From contig JAEZAS010000082.1 in the NCBI GenBank assembly GCA_023430365.1, positions 1 to 21,245 on the forward strand: a stretch of 21,245 nt of DNA, given 5' to 3'. Source of the DNA: Planctomycetota bacterium. Its GTDB lineage: Bacteria; Planctomycetota; Planctomycetia; Pirellulales; Pirellulaceae. How positions within the stretch are numbered: the first letter of the stretch is position 1; every line of letters begins with the position of its first letter. A program made the position numbers and the translations under genes. Of the stretch, positions 1 to 7,053 are shown one piece after another. The notes beneath the pieces were generated by a model. The model saw only the letters and a list, made by a program, of their open reading frames with translations, ran no database searches and had not been told where the DNA came from.

Positions 1-1137
1 GCTCTCAGACGCGGGATCGCTACAGCCGAGTTGGCCATTGTTCACGGTTCGTTCGCGCAGCCCACGAGGGAGTCAGCCAGTTCAGTTAGTCCCTCAGGTC
101 CGTCCGGCGGCAGTCTGAATACTCTCAGCAAGTGGCTCGATCTGCCCCGTGTCGCGGTGGTTGATCTCGAGCTGCTAAAACAACGCGGTTTGCGGTTCGG
201 CTTGCCTCAGGTAGACGCATTGATTCTCGATCGAGCCTCCGATGCCGCCGACGCCGTACACTGGCAAACGGAACTCGAAGCCCTCTGGGGGATGCCCGTT
301 CTAGGCTGGATGGACGAGGCCCCAGCCCTGCGAGCGGCGATCGCGAGGTTGCGCCCCGGCGCTCATCCGCAGAAGGAGCTTTGCCAGGAGCTCGGTAAGC
401 GGCTCGCGGGCAAAGTCCGGCTGGATCGTCTGTTTCAACTGGCGTCGCGCGCCAGCCTCCTGCCGGAGGTGAACACGAGCATGCCGTTTGTTTGCGATTC
501 GCGGCGTAAGTTGCGAGTGGCCGTCGCCATCGACGAAGATTTCTCCTGCCATTTCCCCGATATGCTGGATTCGCTGGAAGGGGCAGGGGCGGTAGTCAGC
601 GATTTTTCGCCGCTCAAGAATGAGAAGCTGCCTGATCAGACCGACTTGGTGCTCCTCGGCTGCGGTCATCCCGAACGGCATTTGGAGACGCTGGCCGCAA
701 ACCACTGCCTGGCGCAGTCGCTACGGTGCTTTGCGGCGGCTGGTGGGCGCATCTACGCGGAAGGGAGCGGGCTGGCCTATCTGTGCCGCCAGGTGATTCT
801 TCCCGATGGTCGTAGCGCCCCGATGACCGGACTCTTACCGGCCACCGCACGCAAGATTCCCTGCTCGATGCCGCCTGAGCCCGTTGAGCTCGAGTTCGGC
901 GCCAGTTGCTGGCTTGCCGATACGGGAATGCACCTTCGCGGCTACCGGACCGGTTCATGGCAGATTGAGCCGACCGGCTCGATGATTTCCTACTCGCGCG
1001 ATCCGCGTTATCGTTGCGACCTGCTCGGACGGGGAAATGTGGTCGGCAGCCGCGTCCTGACCAATTTCGCCGCTCAACCACAGCTGCTCCGCCGGTTCTT
1101 CTATCCGTATATGCCGGTCTCGCTCGCGCTGCGATGA
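1..1137 (+). CDS. CobB/CbiA-family protein with degenerate glutaminase domain, 5' truncated by the window edge
   Basis: The reading frame is open to base 1, and the residues before the first possible start (ALRRGIATAELAIVHG) match the middle of cobyrinic acid a,c-diamide synthases, so the gene begins outside the window. About 378 residues are visible. They cover the end of the BioD-like synthetase domain (to about 155), then a linker and a class I glutamine amidotransferase-like domain (about 170-375). Family landmarks are visible in order: a KLRVAVAIDEDFSCHFPD block, then DLVLLGCGHPERHLETLAAN and RIYAEGSGLAYLCRQ. In active members the last block reads YAECGG, but here the nucleophile Cys is Gly (codon 763-765). 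The later HLHF motif reads LTNF, so the catalytic His is also gone. The VEG-type acidic motif near the left edge reads VHG. Family membership is clear. Synthesis of the cobalamin diamide intermediate is doubtful, and a non-enzymatic paralogue seems more likely. The P-loop region cannot be seen. Confidence 0.8.
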   Translation, partial: ALRRGIATAELAIVHGSFAQPTRESASSVSPSGPSGGSLNTLSKWLDLPRVAVVDLELLKQRGLRFGLPQVDALILDRASDAADAVHWQTELEALWGMPVLGWMDEAPALRAAIARLRPGAHPQKELCQELGKRLAGKVRLDRLFQLASRASLLPEVNTSMPFVCDSRRKLRVAVAIDEDFSCHFPDMLDSLEGAGAVVSDFSPLKNEKLPDQTDLVLLGCGHPERHLETLAANHCLAQSLRCFAAAGGRIYAEGSGLAYLCRQVILPDGRSAPMTGLLPATARKIPCSMPPEPVELEFGASCWLADTGMHLRGYRTGSWQIEPTGSMISYSRDPRYRCDLLGRGNVVGSRVLTNFAAQPQLLRRFFYPYMPVSLALR

Positions 1138-1241
1138 GCGAGTTTTTCGGGCGTCCCCGCCTTTGACAGTCTTCGGCAGCGCCGTGATACTCGAATATCT
1201 CCAGTGTCAGCGCCTCCCGGTAGTTCAAGCGGCCAGCCCTC

Positions 1242-2618
1242 ATGATCAACACGCTGTTCCTTCCCGAACTGCGCGAGATGCTGGCCGAGAGCAATGAGTT
1301 TGAGCTGCGCGAGTTCTGCACGGCCCTGCATCCCGCTCGCACGGCCGAGTTCATGGAAGGGCTCGACGCTGCGGACGCCTGGCGAGTGCTTCGGCATGCC
1401 GATCCGCAGCTGCGCGAGGAGATCTTTTCGTATTTCAATCACGAAAAGCAACTGGCGATCATCGAAACGCAGGACCGGACGGAAGTCGCGGAACTGATCG
1501 CCAATCTCCCGGCCGACGATCGAGTCGATCTGCTGCATGACACGCCGGATGAGGTGGTGGAAGAAATCCTTCCGCTCCTCCCGGCCGAAGAACGCCGCGA
1601 AATCCTCCGGCTCCGGGCGTACCCGGAGAACACGGCCGGCGCCATGATGACGACGGAGGTCGCGCTCCTGGAGGAGTCGCTGACGGTTCGCGAAGCGCTG
1701 TCAGCGCTGAGCCGGGAATCGGAACATCTCGAAACGATCTACTACATCTACGTCGTCGACAGCGATCTGCATCTGCGCGGCGTGGTCTCGACCCGACAAC
1801 TGGTCTCCGCGCTCGGCAAACCGGAAACCCGCCTCGGCAGCCTGATGGAAACCGATCTGGTCGTTGTGAACGCGACCGACGATCGGGAAGAAGTCACCGA
1901 CCGCGTGGCCAAGTACGACTTGCTGGCGATTCCGGTGGTCGACAATCAGAACCGCCTCGTCGGCATCATTACGCACGACGACGTCATCGACGCCGTTCGA
2001 CAAGAGGCTACCGAAGACGCCCAGCAGCTCGCCGGTGTGGCCCCGCTGGAAGAGAGCTACCTTCGCACGGACTTGCTCACACTGGTCTGGAAGCGCGGCA
2101 TCTGGTTGACCATCTTGTTCGTCGCTGCGATGTTCACGGCCACCGCGCTCAGCTACTACGAACAGCAGCTGGAGCGGTGGTACTGGCTCGTGATGTTCAT
2201 CCCGCTGATCATGTCGAGCGGGGGAAATTCCGGCAATCAATCCGCCACGCTGGTAATCACGGCCATGACCTCCGGCGAAGTGAAGCTTCGCGACTGGAGG
2301 CATGTGCTTTTCCGCGACTTGCTCGTCGGTTTGATGCTCGGCCTGATGTTGGCGTTGCTTGGCTTTGTCGTCGCTACGGTCATGACCTGGAACGAGACGA
2401 ATGCGCACACCTACAAGCTATGGCCACTCGTGGTGCCGCTGACGATCGTGCTCGTCGTGACTTGCGGCAGCGTATTCGGCTCGCTTTTGCCGCTCATCTT
2501 CAAGCGGTTGGGGCTGGATCCTGCGTTGATGAGCAACCCGTTCGTCGCCGGCATCAGCGACATCGCCGCGATTGTCATTTACATGACCGTCTCGGTGCTG
2601 CTGCTGGAATTGATGTAG
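1242..2618 (+). CDS. mgtE: Magnesium transporter MgtE
   Basis: This is a full-length (458 residue) MgtE-type Mg2+ channel of the inner membrane. The N-terminal helical MgtE_N domain covers roughly residues 1-130, and the family motif YPENTAGAMMTTE lies at 127-139. A tandem CBS pair follows (about 135-255) and acts in the family as the cytosolic Mg2+ sensor. About five membrane helices run from 285 to 458. The pore landmarks are present: P321 and GGNSGNQ at 327-333, and LDPALMSNPFVAGISD ending in D440, which aligns with the conserved selectivity Asp. The segment after it reads SNPFVAGISDIAA rather than the commoner SGPFxTTLVDVTG. The start is ATG with only a weak upstream ribosome site. It lies 104 bp after the CobB-like gene on the same strand and ends facing a convergent small gene. 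Confidence in the family is high. Confidence 0.96.
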   Translation: MINTLFLPELREMLAESNEFELREFCTALHPARTAEFMEGLDAADAWRVLRHADPQLREEIFSYFNHEKQLAIIETQDRTEVAELIANLPADDRVDLLHDTPDEVVEEILPLLPAEERREILRLRAYPENTAGAMMTTEVALLEESLTVREALSALSRESEHLETIYYIYVVDSDLHLRGVVSTRQLVSALGKPETRLGSLMETDLVVVNATDDREEVTDRVAKYDLLAIPVVDNQNRLVGIITHDDVIDAVRQEATEDAQQLAGVAPLEESYLRTDLLTLVWKRGIWLTILFVAAMFTATALSYYEQQLERWYWLVMFIPLIMSSGGNSGNQSATLVITAMTSGEVKLRDWRHVLFRDLLVGLMLGLMLALLGFVVATVMTWNETNAHTYKLWPLVVPLTIVLVVTCGSVFGSLLPLIFKRLGLDPALMSNPFVAGISDIAAIVIYMTVSVLLLELM

Positions 2619-2674
2619 GCAACAAGCAGCGGGTCGATGGACGCAAAGAGCGTTCGTAGAAGGGCAGGGCGCGA

Positions 2675-2691
2675 CCGCTTTGGAGAAGCGG
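2675..2691 (+). other. Small stem-loop downstream of mgtE
   Basis: CCGCTT (2675-2680) pairs with AAGCGG (2686-2691) around a five-base loop, 57 bp after the mgtE stop. No T-run follows, so it is not a classical intrinsic terminator, but it is the first of three stem-loops in this convergent gap. A role in ending mgtE transcription is inference. Confidence 0.35.
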
Positions 2692-2711
2692 CCGGTCTGC
2701 ATCAGGCGAGT

Positions 2712-2750
2712 TTCCGCGACGTCAGTGCTGAGTGTTGACGTCCGGCGGAA
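2712..2750. repeat. Imperfect palindrome (long stem-loop) between convergent genes
   Basis: TTCCGCGACGTCA (2712-2724) pairs with TGACGTC (2736-2742) and GCGGAA (2745-2750). This gives 13 base pairs with a two-base CG bulge and an 11-base loop. It lies in the gap between mgtE and the leftward small gene. No T-run is present on either strand. It may be a bidirectional transcription stop, an RNA-stabilising hairpin or part of a REP-like element. Confidence 0.55.
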
Positions 2751-2755
2751 GTTCT

Positions 2756-2777
2756 CCGGGAGCTTGTTAGCTCCCGG
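2756..2777. repeat. Perfect 9-bp palindromic stem-loop, terminator-like or REP-like
   Basis: CCGGGAGCT (2756-2764) and AGCTCCCGG (2769-2777) form a perfect nine-pair stem with a TGTT loop. It sits five bases after the larger imperfect palindrome and 25 bp before the end of the leftward small gene. The symmetry would give the same hairpin in both transcripts of this convergent pair. There is no U-tract on either side, so Rho-independent termination is unproven. A dispersed genomic repeat is an equal possibility. Confidence 0.6.
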
Positions 2778-2802
2778 CTACTATCTTGGCACGTTGCAGG
2801 AC

Positions 2803-3138
2803 CTAGAGGCCGAGCACGGCTTCGCCGACGTAGAGCTGCAGGATTTGGCTCTGGACTTTGATGGCCCGGATCAGCACCCAAATCTGGTCGGGAGTGAATT
2901 TCTGCGGGTCGCTACGGGCGAGACGTTCCAGTTCTTCGGTCATCGCCGCGTGCTGGTCGGTAGCCGCTTGCAGCTTCAGCCCCATCTCTCGCCAGGCGCG
3001 CGTCAGAGCTTGATCGTCGGTAAAGTTGCCGACGTCGTCCGTGGCGTTGGCCAGCAGCAGGCAGAGCCGAGCGACGTCTTTCGCTTCCGCTCCAGGTTGC
3101 ATGCGTTCGATACGTCCGGCCAGTTCTGTGCAGTTCAT
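2803..3138 (-). CDS. Small conserved-looking protein of unknown function
   Basis: This encodes a 111-residue soluble protein with no signal peptide or membrane segment. It is mainly helical in appearance, with charged and Leu/Ala-rich stretches. The C-terminal half contains DPQKFTPDQIWVLIRAIK followed by VQSQILQLYVGE, which looks like a compact conserved domain, but I cannot name a family. The opposite strand also carries an open frame of similar length. I prefer this strand because its composition (balanced charged and hydrophobic residues, few Arg/Ser/Pro runs) looks like a real protein while the other does not. It begins with ATG 403 bp upstream of the end of the ABC transporter gene on the same strand, and converges with mgtE. 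The function is unknown. Confidence 0.6.
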   Translation of the reverse strand: MNCTELAGRIERMQPGAEAKDVARLCLLLANATDDVGNFTDDQALTRAWREMGLKLQAATDQHAAMTEELERLARSDPQKFTPDQIWVLIRAIKVQSQILQLYVGEAVLGL

Positions 3139-3541
3139 GAATTGACGATGCCTCTTTCGCGTTGCCCCAGCTCGAAGCCTTTGGGTCTACCCGAATTCGA
3201 CGCGTGACATTGCGACGATAGTTCCGCTCGCGGTGTTATTTTGCGGCGGATACATGCTGCATTACTGGCCCATCCTTCGGACGAGCCAGTTGCTTGCGGG
3301 GGACCGACGGTTGTTCGAGCAATTTTCGCCGGCGGCCAGTTCAGGTAGCCGGAAAACGGCCCGTGGGCCGTGGCGGGCCAAGCCTTTCGGCTGCCTCACC
3401 AACGAACTTTAGCTCGGAATTACGGAGCGGGCCAGAAATTCGCAAGTTCTTGCCCGACAGCGGTTTTGGCTGCGAGATACAGCCACAAAACCCATGGCAT
3501 TTCGATCGCGAAAACTGGCCGTGGCAACTCTCAGATCGTGG
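3139..3541. other. 403-bp gap with no convincing gene; two inverted repeats
   Basis: The stretch lies between two leftward genes. Short open frames here run into the ABC transporter gene in other frames and look like noise. Two palindromic elements are visible. ACGGCCC/GGGCCGT occupies 3356-3371 with a two-base centre. GTTTTGGCTG (3463-3472) pairs with CAGCC..AAAAC (3480-3491) with a two-base bulge. The second lies 51 bp past the ABC transporter stop and could mark its transcript end, although no U-tract follows in the leftward direction. No clear promoter was found for the small leftward gene. Confidence 0.4.
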
Positions 3542-5488
3542 TCAGGCGCCTGCTCGTGTCTCGAGCGGCTGCGGGCGCTCGTCGGGTGGCTGCATTTGCA
3601 ACTCGACCATCTGCCGATAGCGGCCGCTGCGAGCTATAAGTTCCGCGTGGGTGCCGGTTTCGATAATTCGGCCATGCTCCAGAACCAAGATGCGATCGGC
3701 CTGAGCGATGGTGCTCAGGCGATGAGCGATGACGAGCGAAGATCGGCCGCGCATCAGGCGCTCGAGGCTCTGATGAATCAGCCGCTCGCTTTCGCTGTCG
3801 AGATTGCTGGTCGCTTCGTCGAGGATCAGGATGCCAGGGTCGGCCAGCAGAGCGCGGGCAATTGCCAGACGCTGCCGCTGACCGCCGCTGAGCCGCACGC
3901 CCCGTTCCCCGATTCGGGTGTCGTAGCCATTCTCCAACTCGCGGATGAACCCGTCGGCGTTCGCGGCGGCAGCGGCGGCCATAATCTCCTCTCGCGTCGC
4001 CCCTCGGGCGCCATAGCCGATGTTTTCGGCGATCGAACCGTCGAACAGGAAGACATCCTGCTCGACAATGCCGAGCAATTGACGATAGGCCTCGACCGGA
4101 TACTCCCGCAAATCCACGCCATCCAACAACACGCTGCCAGCCGTCGGATCGTAAAAGCGAGCGACCAGATTGCAGAGCGTCGTCTTGCCGGCGCCGCTGC
4201 GACCCACCAGCGCCACTCTCTCCCCCGGCTCCATGGCAAAGCTGATGTCTTGCAGCACGGGCGTAGCCGAAGCGGGGTACTGAAAACTCACATCGCGGAA
4301 TTCGATCCGACCACGAACCCTAGCCGGATCGAGCCTGGCGGTCGGCGGGGTGTGCGAAGTCTCCAGCGGCTCCTCGAGCAGGTCGAGCACGCGGTCGAGC
4401 CCCGCCAGGTTGTTCTGAAAAGTCGTGGCACTGCTTACCAACGTTTCGAGCGGGCCGAGCAGCATCGTCAGGTAGACGAGAAACATCGTCACGTCGCCGA
4501 TCGTCAGATCCCCCTGCAACACTTGGGTGCCGCCATAGATCAGCAGCGCGATCGATGCGAGCGGAATCAACACCTCCCAGGTGAGCTCGATCACGCGCGT
4601 CCACCACCAGACGAAGAGCTGCTGCCGGACCATCAGGTGGTTGCCCGTGACGTAGCGTCCTGTCTCGCTCCGCTCTCGGCCGTAGGTGCGCACGACGCGC
4701 ATTCCACCGAAGGCTTCGGTCGTCTGGCCGTCGATATCCTGCCGGCGGTTGCGAATGTCGCGGTAGAGGGGCCGAATGCGGTTGATCCAGGTGCGATGGG
4801 TGACGTAGACGGCAGGCACCAGCGCCAGCCCACCGAGCATCATCCGCCAATCGACCCAGGCGAGCACCAGCAAGCTGCCGAGCAACTGAATGATCGCCCG
4901 CCAGGGGTTGTAGAGCATGCTGAAAATCAGGTCGGAAATTCCCCCGGCGTCGTCGCGCAGCAGGCTCGTCGCTCCGCCCGACTTCAATTGATAGACCCGG
5001 TGCAGCGGCAGCCGCACGGCATGGGCGAACACACGCCGCCGAATCGCGACCTGCACCCGATTGACCGCCTTGGTCGCGTACCAACGGCCGCTCAGGTGGA
5101 TGATCGTGGCCAGGATCGAGATCCCGGCGACAAATGCACCGACCCAGTACAAAAGCTGATAGCGATCGCTGGGCAAACCCCAAGCGCTCAGCCACTGCGG
5201 CAGCGGCTGGTCGATCAGCACATTGTCGATGACCACCTTGGTGGCCAGCGGCGGGATCAACCGAAGGATCGTGGCCAGCGTCAGCGTCGCCAGCGCGAAG
5301 CCGACGCTCCAGCCGTGCCCCTGGAGCAGGCCCAGGAATTCCGTCAGGAGCTTGAAAAACGATCGACTCCGCTTGGGAGCCGGCTTATCGCCGGATTTGT
5401 CGGCGGCGTCCTTGCCGGTCGGCCCGGCCAGTTTCTCACGGATTTGCCGCCGATACTCGGCGTAACGACGGCTGCTCAATGCGTTCAT
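3542..5488 (-). CDS. ABC exporter half-transporter (fused permease and ATPase)
   Basis: This is a 648-residue inner-membrane ABC exporter subunit that would act as a dimer. About six membrane helices lie in the first 360 residues, and the nucleotide-binding domain fills roughly 390-625. The ATPase motifs are all intact: Walker A GRSGAGKTT (429-437), signature LSGGQ (533-537), Walker B ILILDEA (553-559), the D-loop and the switch His in IAHRL. The frame could extend to an upstream ATG at 5551, but that adds an Arg-rich, unconserved 21 residues. The ATG at 5488 gives the usual basic, soluble N terminus (MNALSSRRYAEYRRQ). The family (MsbA/LmrA type) exports lipids, lipopolysaccharide precursors, peptides or drugs, and the sequence does not settle the substrate. 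The gene lies downstream of dapA but is separated from it by a strong terminator, so it probably has its own promoter. Confidence 0.93.
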   Translation of the reverse strand: MNALSSRRYAEYRRQIREKLAGPTGKDAADKSGDKPAPKRSRSFFKLLTEFLGLLQGHGWSVGFALATLTLATILRLIPPLATKVVIDNVLIDQPLPQWLSAWGLPSDRYQLLYWVGAFVAGISILATIIHLSGRWYATKAVNRVQVAIRRRVFAHAVRLPLHRVYQLKSGGATSLLRDDAGGISDLIFSMLYNPWRAIIQLLGSLLVLAWVDWRMMLGGLALVPAVYVTHRTWINRIRPLYRDIRNRRQDIDGQTTEAFGGMRVVRTYGRERSETGRYVTGNHLMVRQQLFVWWWTRVIELTWEVLIPLASIALLIYGGTQVLQGDLTIGDVTMFLVYLTMLLGPLETLVSSATTFQNNLAGLDRVLDLLEEPLETSHTPPTARLDPARVRGRIEFRDVSFQYPASATPVLQDISFAMEPGERVALVGRSGAGKTTLCNLVARFYDPTAGSVLLDGVDLREYPVEAYRQLLGIVEQDVFLFDGSIAENIGYGARGATREEIMAAAAAANADGFIRELENGYDTRIGERGVRLSGGQRQRLAIARALLADPGILILDEATSNLDSESERLIHQSLERLMRGRSSLVIAHRLSTIAQADRILVLEHGRIIETGTHAELIARSGRYRQMVELQMQPPDERPQPLETRAGA

Positions 5489-5644
5489 GCACTTATCATT
5501 GGCGCTTTTCGTCGCAGGACAAGGCGCCGCAGAAGCCCGCCGGCGCCGCATACCGGGCGGCCCGATTTGTCGCGATCGGAAACAGCCTGCAGGATCGCAT
5601 GGGGGTCAAAACCGCTGGTCCCTAGCTGTCGCCCAGGTTGCCAA

Positions 5645-5674
5645 CAAAAAACCGAAGGCTGGATGGCCTTCGGT
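5645..5674 (-). terminator. Rho-independent terminator of dapA
   Basis: Read leftward, ACCGAAGGC pairs perfectly with GCCTTCGGT (nine pairs, six-base loop) and is followed at once by a T-run (complement of 5646-5651). It begins 30 bp after the dapA stop. This is the clearest intrinsic terminator in the window, and it separates dapA from the ABC transporter gene. Confidence 0.92.
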
Positions 5675-5704
5675 GTTGGGTGGATCGCGGGGGAACCAGC
5701 CGGC

Positions 5705-6592
5705 TTACAAGAGGCCGTAGGTGGTTAGCGTCTTCCGCAACCTGGCTTCGCTGGCCGAGTCGAGCGGCGTCATCGGCAGGCGCAGTTCGCCCGTGTCGCG
5801 GCCAAGCATCTTCATGGCGGCCTTGAGCGGGATCGGGTTCGTCGACAGGCTCAGCATGTCGCGGCACAACTGGAACAGCTTGTGGTGCCACTGATAGGCG
5901 GCCGCCATGTCGCTGCGCTTGAAGGCGTCGAGCAGGGCGAGCATGTCCTTGGGAACGATGTTGCCCACGACGGAGATCACCCCTTCGCCGCCGACGGCCA
6001 AAAGCGGCAGCGTCATACTGTCGTCGCCGCTGAGCACGGTGAGTTGGCTGCCGCCGATGATCTGCGAAGCCTGGTCGAGGGAACCCGTGGCTTCCTTCAC
6101 CATTGTGATGTTCGGCAGCTCGCCGAGGCGGATGATCGTCTCGGGCTCGATGTTCTTGGCGGTGCGACCTGGAATGTTGTAGACGCAGATCGGCAGGTCG
6201 ACCTGATCGGCAACTGTCTTGTAGTGTTGATAGAAGCCTTCCTGGGTCGGCTTGTTGTAGTAGGGGGCGACCATCAGGGCAGCGTCGGCCCCTTCCTTGG
6301 CGGCCCACTTCGTCAGCCGCAAGGCCTCAGCCGTGCTGTTCGAACCGGTACCGGGCATCACCTTGCAGCGGCCGGCGACGGTCTGCACGACGGTGGAAAT
6401 CACCCGCTCGTGCTCCTCGTGAGACAGGGTCGGAGATTCCCCGGTGGTGCCGACCGGCACCAGACACTGGACGCCGGCTTCCACCTGAAATTCGACCTGC
6501 TGTTTGAGCAGCGCGTAGTCCACTTCGCCGTTCTTGAACGGCGTGGTGATGGCAACCGACAACCCTGCGAACGCAGCACCCTTACGAGCCAT
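5705..6592 (-). CDS. dapA: 4-hydroxy-tetrahydrodipicolinate synthase (DapA)
   Basis: This 295-residue cytosolic aldolase condenses pyruvate with aspartate semialdehyde in the diaminopimelate/lysine pathway. The TIM-barrel active site is complete and keeps a constant offset of five from the E. coli numbering: T49 and T50 in PVGTTGES, Y112 in APYYNKP, Y138 and R143 in YNIPGRT, and the Schiff-base lysine K166 in MVKEATG. The length is normal for the family. The ATG at 6592 is well placed before the conserved start of the barrel (GLSVAITTPFK), with a poor ribosome site. The gene stands alone with its own terminator. Diaminopimelate synthesis fits an organism that makes peptidoglycan or lysine. 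Related N-acetylneuraminate lyases share the fold, but the complete DapA residue set favours DapA. Confidence 0.95.
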   Translation of the reverse strand: MARKGAAFAGLSVAITTPFKNGEVDYALLKQQVEFQVEAGVQCLVPVGTTGESPTLSHEEHERVISTVVQTVAGRCKVMPGTGSNSTAEALRLTKWAAKEGADAALMVAPYYNKPTQEGFYQHYKTVADQVDLPICVYNIPGRTAKNIEPETIIRLGELPNITMVKEATGSLDQASQIIGGSQLTVLSGDDSMTLPLLAVGGEGVISVVGNIVPKDMLALLDAFKRSDMAAAYQWHHKLFQLCRDMLSLSTNPIPLKAAMKMLGRDTGELRLPMTPLDSASEARLRKTLTTYGLL

Positions 6593-6790
6593 GACCCAAA
6601 AACCCTAAAACCGGCGCCGCCACCGAGCGAGTCTCACCCGAGATCCGACGGGCAGCGCAAGACCCGTCATAATACGCGAAGGGGGAGGATTGAGGGAGGG
6701 GAACTCCGCCGCGGCAAGAGAGAGCCCAACCCGCCGACCGTTCGGCAAGCGTCCGCAAGCTGGCCCCTCACCAGCGAGCCAGACAACTAC

Positions 6791-6819
6791 TTGACAAACA
6801 CTTAAAAACTTAAGACAAT
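6791..6819 (+). promoter_or_regulatory. Candidate sigma70-type promoter for the DUF4261-SDR unit
   Basis: A perfect TTGACA (-35, 6791-6796) is followed after 17 bases by GACAAT (6814-6819), which matches four of six bases of the -10 consensus. The spacer is AT-rich in an otherwise GC-rich gap. It reads toward the gene starting near 7054, giving a leader of about 230 bases that includes the palindromic array. Confidence 0.45.
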
Positions 6820-6927
6820 CACCAACAAGTCTCTTGCGGCAGAGCCATTTACTGCAGAAAGCGCTACGACGGAATGAAACGGGCCGGTATCTCAGTCCTC
6901 GCAAGCCGAGCCCCCGTCGGTGGGGTG

Positions 6928-7013
6928 TGTTGATAAACCCCGGAGGTTTATCAACAAGTTGGGGGCCCCTAGGGGCCGGGAGGCTGTTGATAAACCCACC
7001 GGGTTTATCAACA
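6928..7013. repeat. Palindromic repeat array: two TTATCAACA hairpins flanking a GC-rich palindrome
   Basis: Two hairpins share the same arm. Unit 1 (6928-6956) is TGTTGATAAACC/GGTTTATCAACA with a five-base loop. Unit 2 (6985-7013) is TGTTGATAAACCC/GGGTTTATCAACA with a three-base loop. Between them is a perfect 14-bp palindrome GGCCCCTAGGGGCC (6964-6977). The nine-mer TTATCAACA therefore occurs four times in alternating orientation. The layout resembles a REP/BIME element. Alternatives are a multi-site operator or a transcript-processing signal. Confidence 0.75.
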
Positions 7014-7053
7014 CCGGGTGTTGGCTGGCAATTGCAGAGCATGGAAAAGCACG

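Larger units (their letters stand above)
6593..7053. other. Intergenic region between divergent genes with promoter and palindromic array
   Basis: This 461-bp gap separates dapA (leftward) from the DUF4261 gene (rightward). It holds a candidate rightward promoter at 6791-6819 and a palindromic array at 6928-7013, both listed separately. The open frames that cross it on the minus strand translate the palindromes into repetitive VDKPxGFIN-like peptides and are artefacts of the repeats. I found no clear leftward promoter for dapA. Confidence 0.6.

Noticed and set aside
31..33. TTG at 31 as the true start of the CobB-like gene
   Set aside because: The frame stays open to base 1 and the preceding ten residues still match the family, so this is an internal codon of a gene cut by the window edge.
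2680..3207. A 175-codon plus-strand frame opposite the small leftward gene
   Set aside because: It starts within the stem-loop cluster, shows no protein-like pattern, and the opposite strand gives a far more plausible protein.
3494..5728. A 744-codon open frame on the plus strand opposite the ABC transporter
   Set aside because: It is antisense to a gene with complete Walker A, Walker B and signature motifs. Its translation is rich in His, Arg, Gln and Pro with no domain, as expected for the reverse of GC-rich coding DNA.
6928..7013. The TTATCAACA array as a replication origin
   Set aside because: Each box has one mismatch to the DnaA consensus at a conserved position. No dnaA, dnaN or gyrB is nearby, and there is no AT-rich unwinding region alongside. 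The symmetrical hairpin layout fits a repeat element better.
6605..7042. Minus-strand open frames here and at 6892-8193 with VDKPxGFIN or LINPxGLST peptide repeats
   Set aside because: The repeated peptides are the translation of the palindromic DNA array. The second frame is also antisense to the DUF4261 and SDR genes.
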